Assembly: GCF_003095395.1 (NCBI RefSeq)
Contig: NZ_QEIJ01000001.1
Location: forward strand, 310,001 to 374,000
Direction: 5' to 3'
Source of the DNA: Microbacterium sp. Gd 4-13
GTDB lineage: Bacteria; Actinomycetota; Actinomycetes; Actinomycetales; Microbacteriaceae
Length of the DNA stretch: 64,000 bases
Shown: in pieces, positions 1-8,528 of the stretch
Position numbering within the stretch: position 1 is the stretch's first letter
Layout of the letters: each line of letters starts with the position of its first letter
Notes under the pieces: model-generated
Seen by the model: only the letters and a program-made list of their open reading frames with translations
Database searches by the model: none
Told to the model about the DNA's origin: nothing
Made by a program: the position numbers and the translations under genes

Positions 1-940
1 CGATGTCGTGGCCGACGCGCTGCGAGAGGCGCCCGACCAGCCGCGCGCGCAGCTGCGCCACCAGCGCCCGCTGCTCCGAGACGTCGGGCACGACCCGCTT
101 GGCCGCGTCGGTGGGGGTCGAGGCGCGCAGGTCGGCGACGTCGTCGAGCAACGGGTGGTCGTTCTCGTGACCGATCGCGCTCACGACGGGGGTGGATGCG
201 GCGGCCACCGCGCGCAGCATCCGTTCGTCGCTGAATCCGAGCAGCGTCTGCGGGTCGCCGCCGCCCCGGGCGATGATGATGACGTCGATCTCGGGGTCGG
301 CGTCGAGCGCCTTCAGCGCCGCGATGGTCTCGGGCACGCACCGGTCGCCCTGCACGGCGGCGTGCTTGGTGCGGATGAGCACGTGCGGCCAGCGCAGCTC
401 GGCATTGCGGTGCACGTCTTTCTCGGCGTCGGAGTTCTCTCCGGTGATGAGCCCGATGTGCCGGGGGAGGAACGGCAGGGGTTTCTTGCGCGACGGATCG
501 AAGAGGCCCTCTTTGCGCAGCGCGAGCCGCAGCTGCTCGAGTTTCTCGAGCTGATCGCCGAGACCGACGTGGCGCATCGCCGACACCGAGAAGCTGAAGT
601 CTCCTGTGCGGGGGAAGTAGTCGGGCTTGACGCACGCGATGATGTGGTCGCCGACCTTGAGGTCTCGGGGAAGGCGCTGCAGAGTGCTCGACCAGATGCG
701 GAATGAGATGGTGGCATCGGTGGCAAGGTCTTTCATGCGTCCGAAGACGTTGCCGCCGCGTTGGTTCCACGACGTGATCTCGCCCTCGACCCAGACCGAT
801 CCCCATTTCTCGACGAACCCGCGGATCGTGTCGTTCAGGCGCGCGACCGAGGTGGGGGCCTGCGCGGTGGAATCACGCGGGGGCACGGAGTCGGGCGGCG
901 GCGGTTGTCCCGGAACGGCCTCGGGCTGGAACGTCGTCAT
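1..940 (-). CDS. xseA: Exodeoxyribonuclease VII large subunit (3' end outside window)
   Basis: Large subunit of exonuclease VII, which degrades single-stranded DNA into acid-soluble oligonucleotides together with XseB. The visible 313 codons contain the N-terminal OB-fold nucleic-acid-binding domain (VEGEITSW...GNVFGRMKDL, about residues 30-110), then the start of the catalytic domain, including RHIGLITGENSDAEKDV and VIIIARGGGDPQTL and SAIGHENDHPLLDDVADLRA. These are family hallmarks. The gene runs off the left edge, so its C-terminus is missing. Two in-frame ATGs exist, at 940 and 982. I chose 940 because GGAG lies just upstream and 982 would sit only 28 bp from the divergent ispH start. Choice of start is uncertain; identity is secure. 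Confidence 0.93.
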   Translation of the reverse strand, partial: MTTFQPEAVPGQPPPPDSVPPRDSTAQAPTSVARLNDTIRGFVEKWGSVWVEGEITSWNQRGGNVFGRMKDLATDATISFRIWSSTLQRLPRDLKVGDHIIACVKPDYFPRTGDFSFSVSAMRHVGLGDQLEKLEQLRLALRKEGLFDPSRKKPLPFLPRHIGLITGENSDAEKDVHRNAELRWPHVLIRTKHAAVQGDRCVPETIAALKALDADPEIDVIIIARGGGDPQTLLGFSDERMLRAVAAASTPVVSAIGHENDHPLLDDVADLRASTPTDAAKRVVPDVSEQRALVAQLRARLVGRLSQRVGHDI

Positions 941-997
941 ATGCTCCGGGTTCGTCGGGGTGTGGCGGGTATCGGCCGTCATCCAGGGGCACCCCCG

Positions 998-1003
998 TAG
1001 AAT
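998..1003 (+). promoter_or_regulatory. -10 box of leaderless ispH promoter
   Basis: TAGAAT ends six bases before the GTG at 1010, so transcription would begin at or next to the start codon. No Shine-Dalgarno is visible. This is the same spacing seen at many other genes in the window. Confidence 0.6.
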
Positions 1004-1009
1004 CGAGGG

Positions 1010-2053
1010 GTGAGTACTCCTGTCGTCAAGCTGCCCCTGCCCCGCATACCGGGGCGTCGAGGACGGCTCCAGGATATCCCGGTGCCCGGACACAAGAAGG
1101 TGCTGCTGGCGGCCCCGCGCGGGTACTGCGCCGGCGTCGACCGCGCGGTCGTCGCGGTGGAGAAGGCGCTCGACCGTTTCGGTGCACCCGTCTACGTGCG
1201 CAAGCAGATCGTGCACAACATCCACGTCGTGCGCGAGCTCGAGTCCCGCGGGGCGATCTTCGTCGAAGAGGTCGACGAGGTTCCGCCGGGATCTCACCTC
1301 GTCTTCAGCGCCCACGGCGTCTCGCCGGCGGTCGTCAACGCGGCCGCCGAGCGTCAGCTCCAGGCGATCGATGCCACGTGTCCTCTCGTCACCAAGGTGC
1401 ACCGCGAGGCCGTGCGCTTCGCTCGTGACGACTTCGAGATCCTGCTGATCGGCCACGAAGGCCACGAAGAGGTCGAGGGCACGGCGGGCCACGCGCCCGA
1501 CCGCGTGACGATCGTGAACTCTCCCGACGAGGCCGACACCGTCGAGGTGCGCGATCCGTCGAAGGTCGTGTGGCTCTCGCAGACGACCCTCTCGGTCGAC
1601 GAGGCGATGGAGACCGTGCGGCGTCTGCGCCTGCGTTTCCCGCAGCTGCAGGATCCGCCGTCGGACGACATCTGCTACGCCACCCAGAACCGTCAGGTGG
1701 CGATCAAGAAGGTCGCGCAGGACGCCGATCTCGTGATCGTCGTCGGCTCGGCGAACTCGTCCAACAGCGTGCGTCTCGTCGAGGTCGCGCTGGAGTACGG
1801 CGCGAAGGCCGCCTACCGTGTCGACTACATCGACGAGGTGAAGCAGGAGTGGCTCGACGGCGTCGAGACCGTCGGTGTCACCAGCGGCGCATCGGTGCCC
1901 GAGGTGCTCGTCGAGGAGGTCATCGCCGAACTCGCCGGTGCCGGCTATCGCGACGTCGAAGAGGTCAAGACCGCCGAGGAAGACCTCCTGTTCTCGCTCC
2001 CGAAGGAGTTGCGGTCGGACGACCGTGCCCTCGGCGGGCGGAGCCGCGCGTGA
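1010..2053 (+). CDS. ispH: 4-hydroxy-3-methylbut-2-enyl diphosphate reductase
   Basis: Last enzyme of the MEP isoprenoid pathway, reducing HMBPP to IPP and DMAPP with a [4Fe-4S] cluster in the cytoplasm. The three cluster cysteines are visible in [21 protein letters not shown] and [11 protein letters not shown], and the substrate-binding SAHGVSP and SANSSNS motifs are present. The product is 347 residues, with roughly 25 extra N-terminal residues before the conserved [11 protein letters not shown]. The GTG start is supported by a -10 box six bases upstream (leaderless). Its stop overlaps the GTG of the next membrane-protein gene, so the two are co-transcribed. It is divergent from xseA. Confidence 0.97.
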   Translation: MSTPVVKLPLPRIPGRRGRLQDIPVPGHKKVLLAAPRGYCAGVDRAVVAVEKALDRFGAPVYVRKQIVHNIHVVRELESRGAIFVEEVDEVPPGSHLVFSAHGVSPAVVNAAAERQLQAIDATCPLVTKVHREAVRFARDDFEILLIGHEGHEEVEGTAGHAPDRVTIVNSPDEADTVEVRDPSKVVWLSQTTLSVDEAMETVRRLRLRFPQLQDPPSDDICYATQNRQVAIKKVAQDADLVIVVGSANSSNSVRLVEVALEYGAKAAYRVDYIDEVKQEWLDGVETVGVTSGASVPEVLVEEVIAELAGAGYRDVEEVKTAEEDLLFSLPKELRSDDRALGGRSRA

Positions 2054-2664
2054 GTACTCCCGACCCTGACGATCGGCCGCGCCCGCAGTACGGCGAGTAC
2101 GCCTCGCCGGAGGAGCAGCGGGCGCGCATCCGTCAGCCCGATGCCACCGACGCTCTGCTCGCGGGCCAGGCCCTCGATGCTCCCGCGACCTCCGCCTCCG
2201 CGCCCCCGGCGACCCTGGCCGAGCAGACGCGGCGAACGACATCGGCCCCTTCGACGTCGGCGCTCGCGCGCCCTCTCACCGGCTGGCGTCTCGCCGATCG
2301 GATCATCACGATCGGTCTGCTCGCCTACGGGCTGGTCAACGTCATCGCCACATCGGTGCAGCTCTTCTCGTTCGAGCAGTACGCCAACACGATCCTCGGA
2401 TTGTTCGGCGTCGATCAGGCCTTCACCAATGTCGCGCAGGGCCAGCTGTGGGGAACCGTCGCCGGGATCACGATGATCGTCGGGTGGCTGCTGACCGCCA
2501 CCCTCACGTGGCGTCAGCTGCGCCGCGGCCGCATCGCGTTCTGGATCCCCGTGGCCGGAGCGCTCGTCGTCAGCATCGCGGTGTCGATCTTCATCACGGT
2601 TCCGATCCTCAACGACCCCGCCTTCAGCGAACTGTTCAACCAGGTCGCGACGTCGGGGAGCTGA
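2050..2664 (+). CDS. Small membrane protein downstream of ispH (DUF6264-like)
   Basis: 204-residue protein of unknown function. The first about 75 residues are polar and rich in Pro, Ala and Thr (cytoplasmic tail). Three hydrophobic segments follow: [38 protein letters not shown] and a long one around [20 protein letters not shown] short tail ends the protein. GTG at 2050 overlaps the ispH TGA by four bases, indicating translational coupling. I associate this neighbour of ispH with the DUF6264 family from memory; that label is unverified. No catalytic motif is seen. Confidence 0.75.
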   Translation: MSTPDPDDRPRPQYGEYASPEEQRARIRQPDATDALLAGQALDAPATSASAPPATLAEQTRRTTSAPSTSALARPLTGWRLADRIITIGLLAYGLVNVIATSVQLFSFEQYANTILGLFGVDQAFTNVAQGQLWGTVAGITMIVGWLLTATLTWRQLRRGRIAFWIPVAGALVVSIAVSIFITVPILNDPAFSELFNQVATSGS

Positions 2665-2707
2665 ACCTCCGGCGCCTCCGTCTCGTGTTCTGAGGAGGAG
2701 GCGGTCG

Positions 2708-3214
2708 ATGCGTGCAGACGAGGCGGAACAGCTCGCGGCGCTCTACGACGCGCACGCGGCCCCCGTGTGGCGGTACGTGGTATCGCTGACGGGTGATCGT
2801 GCGGGTGCCGACGACATCGTGCAGGAGACCCTGCTGCGCGCCTGGCGGACGCCCCGCATCATGGCCGATGACCCTGCCGCGCTCCGCTCGTGGATGATCA
2901 CCGTGGCCCGCAACCTCGTCGTCGACGAGGCGCGGAGCGCGCGGCGCCGGCATGAGAACCCCGTCGCCGACATCCCCGACCGTGCGACCTCCGACGACAC
3001 CGACGCCCTCTTCGACGCGCTGCTCATCGAGGAAGCCCTCGCGGCGCTCAGCGCCGATCATCGAGCCGTGATCGTGACCGCCTACTACGGCGGCCGCAGC
3101 GTCGCGCAGTGCGCGGCCGCCCTCGGGATCCCCGAAGGCACGGTCAAGTCGCGGCTGCACTATGGATTGCGAGCGCTGAAGCTCGCCCTGCAGGAGAAGG
3201 GAGTCACGCGATGA
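2708..3214 (+). CDS. ECF-type sigma-70 family RNA polymerase sigma factor
   Basis: 168-residue alternative sigma factor. Region 2 is recognisable at the N-terminus (ALYDAHAAPVWRYVVSLTG, then the region 2.2 signature ADDIVQETLLRAWR), followed by a linker of about 40 residues and region 4 (ALAALSADHRAVIVTAYYGG...GIPEGTVKSRLHYGLRAL, a helix-turn-helix for the -35 element). GAGGAGG sits about ten bases before the ATG. The stop overlaps the ATG of a zinc-type anti-sigma factor (ATGA), the usual arrangement in which the membrane anti-sigma holds this factor inactive. The regulon and signal are unknown. It resembles SigK/SigL-type pairs, but I cannot assign a group. Confidence 0.93.
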   Translation: MRADEAEQLAALYDAHAAPVWRYVVSLTGDRAGADDIVQETLLRAWRTPRIMADDPAALRSWMITVARNLVVDEARSARRRHENPVADIPDRATSDDTDALFDALLIEEALAALSADHRAVIVTAYYGGRSVAQCAAALGIPEGTVKSRLHYGLRALKLALQEKGVTR

Positions 3215-3888
3215 ACCCCGATCACGCGCGCTTCGCGGAATGGGACGCCGCCTACGTGCTGGGCGCCCTGTCGGCATCCGACCGACGCGACTACGAAGAC
3301 CACCTGGCGGAGTGCGCCGAATGCACGCGCGCGGTCGGCGAGGTCGCCCCCACCGTCGGCCTGCTGTCGCGGATCGCCGCGCCGCCGCTGACCGAGCGCG
3401 ACGAGGAGCCGGATGCTGCCCGCCGCGCGCAGCTCGTTTCGATCGCGGGTCGCCGCGCACGCCGTCGGCGGGGGTGGTGGGTGGGCGCGGGCGTCGCGGC
3501 CGCAGCAATCGTCGTCGCAGCCGTCGCCGTTCCGTTGACGATCGAGAGTGCTTCGCAGCAGGGGAGCGTCTATGCCCTGGAAGACCTCGCCAACGCGCCC
3601 CTCGAAGCATCCGTCCGGCTCACGGACGCCGCGTGGGGAACCCAGATCGACCTGGTCTGCCGATACAGCGGCGAAGTGCTCGATGCGCCCGAGGGCGGGT
3701 GGCCGTACGCGCTCGCCGTCGTCGATGCGAACGGCGCGTCGACGACCCTCTCGACCTGGCGGGCGGAACCCGGGTCGACCACGCAGCTGAGCGCGGGGAC
3801 CGACCTGGGCGTCGGCGACATCGGGGCGGTGGAGATCCGCACGATCACCGGCGAGCACGTGCTCATGCGCTACGAGGCCGATCGCTGA
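3211..3888 (+). CDS. Membrane-anchored zinc-type anti-sigma factor
   Basis: 225-residue partner of the preceding ECF sigma factor. The N-terminal anti-sigma domain has the zinc motif His31-x3-Cys35-x2-Cys38 (DHLAECAECT). A basic stretch (RRARRRRGWW) precedes a single transmembrane helix (VGAGVAAAAIVVAAVAVPL, about residues 92-111). A C-terminal extracytoplasmic domain of about 110 residues resembles the RskA-type sensor domain (LDVPEGGWPYALAVVDANG-like context). ATG at 3211 overlaps the sigma stop codon. A redox or cell-envelope signal is likely but not shown. Confidence 0.9.
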   Translation: MNPDHARFAEWDAAYVLGALSASDRRDYEDHLAECAECTRAVGEVAPTVGLLSRIAAPPLTERDEEPDAARRAQLVSIAGRRARRRRGWWVGAGVAAAAIVVAAVAVPLTIESASQQGSVYALEDLANAPLEASVRLTDAAWGTQIDLVCRYSGEVLDAPEGGWPYALAVVDANGASTTLSTWRAEPGSTTQLSAGTDLGVGDIGAVEIRTITGEHVLMRYEADR

Positions 3889-3906
3889 GCCGCACTCGCG
3901 GGGTCG

Positions 3907-3912
3907 TAGGAT
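3907..3912 (+). promoter_or_regulatory. -10 box of leaderless MOSC-gene promoter
   Basis: TAGGAT, six bases before the ATG at 3919, with no Shine-Dalgarno in between. This fits the leaderless pattern. Confidence 0.55.
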
Positions 3913-3918
3913 CGTGCG

Positions 3919-4467
3919 ATGCCCCGACTCCTCGCCGTCTGCGCCGTGCATCAGCTGCGTCCTGATTCGGGGTCGCTCGGCGTCACCGCGATCGACAAGC
4001 GCCCGCTCGACGGCGCGGTGAAGGTCGGGCCCTTCGGTGTGCGCGGCGACGTGCAGGCGAGCCGTAAGCACCACGGCGGTCACGACAAAGCGCTCTACGC
4101 CTACGCGCAGGAAGACGCCGAGTTCTGGGAGCGCGAACTGGGCCGGGCACTGCCGCCCGGCTGGTTCGGCGAGAACCTGCGTGTCGAGGGACTCGACGTC
4201 AACGCGGCGCGCATCGGCGAGGTCTGGCGCATCGGCGACCGCCTCGAGGTGCAGGTGACGATGCCGCGCACGCCCTGCGCGACGTTCGCCCGGTGGGTGG
4301 GCGGCAGCGCCGCGCGCGGCTGGGTGAAGCGCTTCGACGCCGAGCGCCGCCTGGGGCCGTACCTGCGCGTGCGGCGGGCGGGCAGCATCCGTGCCGGTGA
4401 CGAGATCGTCGTGGTCGCCGCGCCGGCCGGCGCACCCGCGCTGCTCGACGGCTACCGCGGCGCCTGA
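3919..4467 (+). CDS. MOSC domain-containing protein (YiiM-like)
   Basis: 182-residue protein made of one MOSC domain, the fold related to the molybdenum-cofactor sulfurase C-terminus. Visible family features are the GVRGDVQASRKHHGGHDKALYAYA block near residues 40-65, the WFGENLRVEGLDV strand region, and the conserved cysteine in PRTPCATFARW (about residue 118), thought to bind sulfur or Mo-cofactor. YiiM-type members reduce N-hydroxylated compounds; whether this one does is not shown. The leaderless ATG follows TAGGAT. It is convergent with fbaA, the two being separated by the 71-bp palindrome. Confidence 0.9.
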   Translation: MPRLLAVCAVHQLRPDSGSLGVTAIDKRPLDGAVKVGPFGVRGDVQASRKHHGGHDKALYAYAQEDAEFWERELGRALPPGWFGENLRVEGLDVNAARIGEVWRIGDRLEVQVTMPRTPCATFARWVGGSAARGWVKRFDAERRLGPYLRVRRAGSIRAGDEIVVVAAPAGAPALLDGYRGA

Positions 4468-4479
4468 GACCGAAACGAC

Positions 4480-4550
4480 CGCGAGACCCGTCCTGTGCGA
4501 CGAGACTCCCGCAGAATGTCGGGGTCTCGCCGCGCAGAACGGGTCTCGCG
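4480..4550. repeat. 71-bp palindromic element, copy A1
   Basis: Left arm 4480-4506, loop 4507-4523 (17 nt), right arm 4524-4550. Each 27-bp arm has the layout CGCGAGAC, 11 variable bases, then a second CGAGAC. The arms pair with few mismatches. It lies between the convergent MOSC gene and fbaA and could act as a bidirectional terminator. Its geometry is identical to copies at 54071 and 55226, but there is no nuclease gene beside this copy. Confidence 0.85.
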
Positions 4551-4566
4551 GATGCTGCGGATCGGG

Positions 4567-5598
4567 TCAGGCGGCGAGGGACTTGCCGTGCGAGCCGAGC
4601 TGCTTGGTCGCCTCGACGACGCGGACGGCCATGGCCGACTCGGCGACCTTGCCCCACGCGCGCGGGTCGTACAGCTTCTTGTTGCCGACCTCGCCGTCGA
4701 GCTTCAGGACGCCCTCGTAGTTCGAGAGCATGTACCCGGCGATCGAGCGGGTGAAGGCGTACTGCGTGTCGGTGTCGATGTTCATCTTGATGACACCGTT
4801 CGCCACGGCGAGGGCGATCTCTTCGTCGGTCGAGCCGCTGCCGCCGTGGAAGACGAGGTCGAGGGGCTTCGGTCCGGTGCCGAAGCGCTCGGCGATGCCG
4901 GCCTGGATCTCACCGAGCAGCTCGGGACGCAGCTTCACGCCGCCGGGCTTGTAGACACCGTGCACGTTGCCGAAGGTCAGGGCCGAGATGTAGCGACCCT
5001 GGTCGCCGAGACCGAGGGCCTCGACGGCCTTGGTCACGTCGGCGACGGTGGTGTACAGAGCCTCGTTCGAGCCCTCGTGCTGAACGCCGTCCTCTTCGCC
5101 GCCGACGACGCCGACCTCGATCTCGAGGATGGCGTTGATGTTCTTCAGGCGCGGAAGCAGGTCTTTCGCGATCTGGATGTTCTCGTCGAGGGGCACCGCC
5201 GAGCCGTCCCACATGTGGGACTGGAAGATGGGGTTGCGCCCCGCGCGGACCTCTTCTTCGGACGCCTCGATGAGCGGGAGCACGAAGCCGGGGAGGGCGT
5301 CTTTCGGGCAGTGGTCGGTGTGGAGCGCGACCGTGATGGGGTAGTTCTTCGCGACCTCGGTAGCGAACTTCGCGAACGCCAGCGCGCCGGTGGCGCGGGC
5401 CTTGACGCTCTGACCGGCGAAGTAATCGGCGCCGCCGGTGGTCACCTGGAGGATGCCGTCGGAGCCGGCCTCGGTGAGGCCCTGGAGGACCGAGTTGATG
5501 GTCTGCGAGCTCGACACGTTGATGGCCGGGTACGCGAAGCCGCCGGCCTTCGCGCGGTCCAGCATGTCGGCGTACTGCTCAGGTGTGGCGACGGGCAT
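4567..5598 (-). CDS. fbaA: Class II fructose-bisphosphate aldolase
   Basis: Zinc-dependent aldolase that interconverts fructose 1,6-bisphosphate with DHAP and glyceraldehyde 3-phosphate (glycolysis and gluconeogenesis, cytoplasm). 343 residues, the usual class IIA length. Zinc and catalytic motifs seen: ALHTDHCPKD (metal His and catalytic Asp), ILEIEVGVVGGEEDG, FGNVHGVYKPG and FHGGSGSTDEE (phosphate-binding), and NIDTDTQYAFT. AAGGAG precedes the ATG. A -10 box TAGGCT (complement of 5635-5640) lies inside an inverted repeat at 5627-5646. Divergent to glpX, whose product hydrolyses the same bisphosphate. Confidence 0.98.
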   Translation of the reverse strand: MPVATPEQYADMLDRAKAGGFAYPAINVSSSQTINSVLQGLTEAGSDGILQVTTGGADYFAGQSVKARATGALAFAKFATEVAKNYPITVALHTDHCPKDALPGFVLPLIEASEEEVRAGRNPIFQSHMWDGSAVPLDENIQIAKDLLPRLKNINAILEIEVGVVGGEEDGVQHEGSNEALYTTVADVTKAVEALGLGDQGRYISALTFGNVHGVYKPGGVKLRPELLGEIQAGIAERFGTGPKPLDLVFHGGSGSTDEEIALAVANGVIKMNIDTDTQYAFTRSIAGYMLSNYEGVLKLDGEVGNKKLYDPRAWGKVAESAMAVRVVEATKQLGSHGKSLAA

Positions 5599-5626
5599 AG
5601 TCGTGCTCCTTGGGTTAGACAGGGGT

Positions 5627-5646
5627 CTTCGCTCAGCCTAGCGAAG
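5627..5646 (-). promoter_or_regulatory. Inverted repeat over the fbaA -10 region (candidate operator)
   Basis: CTTCGCT at 5627-5633 and AGCGAAG at 5640-5646 form a perfect 7-bp dyad around six bases that include most of the presumed fbaA -10 box TAGGCT. A regulator bound here would block the fbaA promoter. No regulator gene is adjacent. Confidence 0.45.
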
Positions 5647-5772
5647 GGGGCCGCGGCGCACCGGGAGGTCGCCAGCCCGACCAGATCGACGCCGGATGCT
5701 GTGTGGTTAAGAACTGCGATTCCTTCGCGTTCTGTCGACGTCAATTCTCCGGATCGGTGCGATCATGCCGCG

Positions 5773-5778
5773 TAGGCT
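5773..5778 (+). promoter_or_regulatory. -10 box of leaderless glpX promoter
   Basis: TAGGCT, six bases before the ATG at 5785. No Shine-Dalgarno is seen. The 186 bases between fbaA and glpX hold both divergent promoters. Confidence 0.55.
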
Positions 5779-5784
5779 GGCCGC

Positions 5785-6774
5785 ATGGTGAGCCTTACCG
5801 CGGACATGAGCCCGCTGCATCCCGACCGCAACCTCGCACTCGAGCTCGTTCGGGCGACGGAGGCGGCGGCGATTCGCGCCGTCCCGTTCGTCGGTCGCGG
5901 AGACAAGGAAGCCGCCGACGGCGCCGCCGTCGACGCGATGCGGGCGTTCTTCACGACCGTCGATTTCGACGGCACGATCGTGATCGGCGAGGGCGAGAAA
6001 GACAACGCCCCCATGCTCTACAACGGCGAGAAGGTCGGCAGCGGGCGGGGACCGCAGTGCGACGTCGCCGTCGACCCGATCGACGGCACGACGCTCACGG
6101 CCGCGGGGCGTCAGAACGCCCTGTCGGTCATCGCGGTCTCCGATGCCGGCAGCATGCTCGACGCCTCGACGGTGTTCTACATGGACAAGCTCGTCACCGG
6201 TCCGGCCGGCGTCGGCGTCGTCGACATCCGGCTGCCGATCGGTGAGAACATCCGCCTCCTGTCGAAGGCGCTCGGCAAGCCCGTTGAAGAGATGGTCGTC
6301 TCGGTGCTCAACCGCCCCCGTCACGAGCAGCTGATCCAGGAGATCCGGGAGGCCGGCGCCGGAACCCGGCTGATGAGCGACGGCGACGTCGCCGGCGGCA
6401 TCAACGCGGCGCGCCACAACGCGCGCACCGACATGTGCGTCGGGGTCGGCGGAAGCCCCGAGGGCATCGTGACGGCGTGCGCGATCAAAGCGCTCGGCGG
6501 TCACATCCAGGGTCGACTGCGTCCGCGCGACGACGAGGAGCGCCAGAAGGGCGCCGACGCCGGGTTGAGGTTCGACGACTACGTCTACGAGGCCGATGAC
6601 CTCGTCCGCGGGAAGAACACGATCTTCGTGGCCACCGGCGTCACGGACGGTCAGCTCGTGGGGGGCGTGCGCCGCGAGGGCGACTTCCTCTATACGGAGA
6701 GCGTCGTGCTGCGCGGAGCTTCGGGAACCCTCCGGTGGATCTCGTCGGAACACCTCACGTCGAAGTGGCTCTGA
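5785..6774 (+). CDS. glpX: Class II fructose-1,6-bisphosphatase
   Basis: Hydrolyses fructose 1,6-bisphosphate to fructose 6-phosphate, the committed step of gluconeogenesis. In actinobacteria GlpX is normally the main FBPase. 329 residues, normal length. Lithium-sensitive phosphatase motifs are clear: GRGDKEAADGAAVDAMR, VIGEGEKDNAPMLYNGE (metal-binding), VAVDPIDGTTL (DPIDGTT signature) and MCVGVGGSPEGIVTACA. The leaderless ATG is preceded by TAGGCT. Divergent neighbour fbaA makes its substrate in the gluconeogenic direction, so opposite control of the two promoters would make sense. Confidence 0.97.
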   Translation: MVSLTADMSPLHPDRNLALELVRATEAAAIRAVPFVGRGDKEAADGAAVDAMRAFFTTVDFDGTIVIGEGEKDNAPMLYNGEKVGSGRGPQCDVAVDPIDGTTLTAAGRQNALSVIAVSDAGSMLDASTVFYMDKLVTGPAGVGVVDIRLPIGENIRLLSKALGKPVEEMVVSVLNRPRHEQLIQEIREAGAGTRLMSDGDVAGGINAARHNARTDMCVGVGGSPEGIVTACAIKALGGHIQGRLRPRDDEERQKGADAGLRFDDYVYEADDLVRGKNTIFVATGVTDGQLVGGVRREGDFLYTESVVLRGASGTLRWISSEHLTSKWL

Positions 6775-6925
6775 CGCCTCTTCTGTGACCGCCGCGTGTG
6801 CGGCATCGACGCGCGGACCCGCCGTCGTGACCGAGTCGTGACGACTCGTTCAGGTGATGCATGGCAAAATTGACCCCGGTGTCAACGGCGATGCTTCCGT
6901 GATCACAGACGTGAGGGGAGTGGAC

Positions 6926-7177
6926 ATGTCCGCTCAGTCGAGCCAGTCCGCACCGCAGACCGGTGCCCAGGCGGTCGTCGCCGACGCCGTGGCACACGCC
7001 GCCGCAGCCGCGGCCGTCGCAGCTCCGATCGACCCCGCGCGTCGGCCCGACGTGCTGTTCCGCGTGCGACGGGAAGAGGGCCACGAGCCCAGCGTCTGGT
7101 GGATGATCGGCGCGTTCGTGATCGTCTCCGGCGCCGTCATCTCGCTGCTGAGCTTCGTGCCCGGCGGAGCAGGCTGA
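6926..7177 (+). CDS. Small single-pass membrane protein, unknown function
   Basis: 83 residues: a low-complexity Ala/Gln/Ser-rich N-terminus (AQSSQSAPQTGAQAVV, then VAHAAAAAAVAAPI), a short charged segment (RRPDVLFRVRREEGHEPS), and one C-terminal transmembrane helix (WWMIGAFVIVSGAVISLLSFV). The ATG at 6926 is chosen because GAGGGGAG lies five bases upstream; an earlier in-frame ATG at 6854 lacks such a site. No family is recognised. Alone between glpX and the oppositely oriented rmuC. Confidence 0.6.
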   Translation: MSAQSSQSAPQTGAQAVVADAVAHAAAAAAVAAPIDPARRPDVLFRVRREEGHEPSVWWMIGAFVIVSGAVISLLSFVPGGAG

Positions 7178-7214
7178 TCTCTCCCGTTGCGCCGATCGGC
7201 GCCACGTCGGCTCC

Positions 7215-8495
7215 CTAGAGCCGTCCGCGAACGTCGCCGAGGTCGGCGATGGTCGACGGCGCCGCATCGTCGAGGCCGTCGAGGAGTTCGGGCGCCGTCC
7301 ACCGGCGCGTGCTGCGGTCGATCACCGCGGGGGCCGAGGCCGCCTCGAGGCGGGTGTCGTCGATTCCGGGGAACTTGCGCGCGCTGACGAGCACGCGGCT
7401 TTCGAGCGACCCCGCGAACTTGTTGTACGAGTCGACCGTGCGTTCGATCGCCCGGCGAAGGTCGTCGGCGTGCCCGGCGAGGGTGCCGATGCGCTCGTAC
7501 ATCTCGGTGCCCAGGGCGAAGAGCTGCCGCGCCTCCTGCGAGACGTCCTGCTGCGTCCACGTGTAGGCCACGGTCTTGAGCACGGCCCAGAGGTTCACCG
7601 GTGATGCGAGTGCGACCCGCTTGCCGAAGGCGTAGTCGAGCAATGCCGGGTCGTGCTCGAGTGCGGCCGACAGGAGGGATTCGCTCGGGATGAAGCACAC
7701 CACGAACTCGGGACTCGATTCCAAGCCCGACCAGTAGCTCTTCTTCGCCAGGGCGTCGACGTGCGCCCGCACGGCCCGCGCGTGTCGGTCGAGCAGCGAC
7801 GCGCGTCGCGCGGCTTCTTCGCCCTGGGCGGTGAAGGGGATCGCGCTCGCCTCGAGGTAGGCGTCGAACGGCACCTTCGCATCGATCGCGAGCGTCTTAT
7901 CGCCGGGGAGCCGCACGATCATGTCGGGACGCCCCGCGCCGGCCACCGTCGAGATCGTCGCCTGCGTGTCGAAGTCGACGTACCGCATGAGGCCCGCCGC
8001 CTCGACCACGCGGCGGAGCTGGGTCTCGCCCCACACGCCACGGGTGCTGCTCGAGCGCATCGCCGACGCAAGGGCCTCGGTCGTGGAGCGCAGCGCCTCG
8101 TCGGATTCATGCGCGCGCCGCAGCTGCTCGCTCAGCGATCCGAACTGCATCCCGCGCTCGCGCTCCAGTTCTTCGACCTTGCGATGCATCGTCTCGAGGG
8201 AGTCGCGCACGGGCGCGAGCGCCCGAAGCACCGTCTGCTCTCGACGCTCGCGTTCCTCGCGCGCGGCCTGATCGGCGCGTGCCTGACCCGCGAGGTCGCG
8301 GTAGAGCAGCTGCTGGTGGTCGAGCTGCGCCTGCACACCGATCCTGGCCGCGTCAGCCGCGGCGAGCCGGGCCGCAGCATCCGCCTGATCGCGCACCGCA
8401 CGCGCGTTCGCGCGACTCGTGCCGACGACGAAACCGGCGGCGAGACCGAGGGCGACGCATATGACCAGCGTCAGGAGGAGAACAGGTGCGTCCAT
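7215..8495 (-). CDS. rmuC: DNA recombination protein RmuC
   Basis: 426 residues. Order: N-terminal transmembrane anchor (VLLLTLVICVALGLAAGFVVG, about 5-25), a long Ala/Arg/Glu-rich coiled coil (about 28-135), then the RmuC domain. Its landmarks are RGVWGETQLRRVVEAAGL, MIVRLPGDKTLAIDAKVPFDAYLEA, VVCFIPSESLLSAALEHD and RVALASPVNLWAVLKTVAYTW. The D...AK pattern matches the PD-(D/E)xK nuclease-like core reported for this family. RmuC limits rearrangements at inverted repeats, which is notable in a genome region full of palindromes, though no link is shown. It may be co-transcribed after the exonuclease gene at 8529. Confidence 0.93.
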   Translation of the reverse strand: MDAPVLLLTLVICVALGLAAGFVVGTSRANARAVRDQADAAARLAAADAARIGVQAQLDHQQLLYRDLAGQARADQAAREERERREQTVLRALAPVRDSLETMHRKVEELERERGMQFGSLSEQLRRAHESDEALRSTTEALASAMRSSSTRGVWGETQLRRVVEAAGLMRYVDFDTQATISTVAGAGRPDMIVRLPGDKTLAIDAKVPFDAYLEASAIPFTAQGEEAARRASLLDRHARAVRAHVDALAKKSYWSGLESSPEFVVCFIPSESLLSAALEHDPALLDYAFGKRVALASPVNLWAVLKTVAYTWTQQDVSQEARQLFALGTEMYERIGTLAGHADDLRRAIERTVDSYNKFAGSLESRVLVSARKFPGIDDTRLEAASAPAVIDRSTRRWTAPELLDGLDDAAPSTIADLGDVRGRL

Positions 8496-8528
8496 GTCGT
8501 CAGGATGCCGCAGCCCTCCGACATCGCG

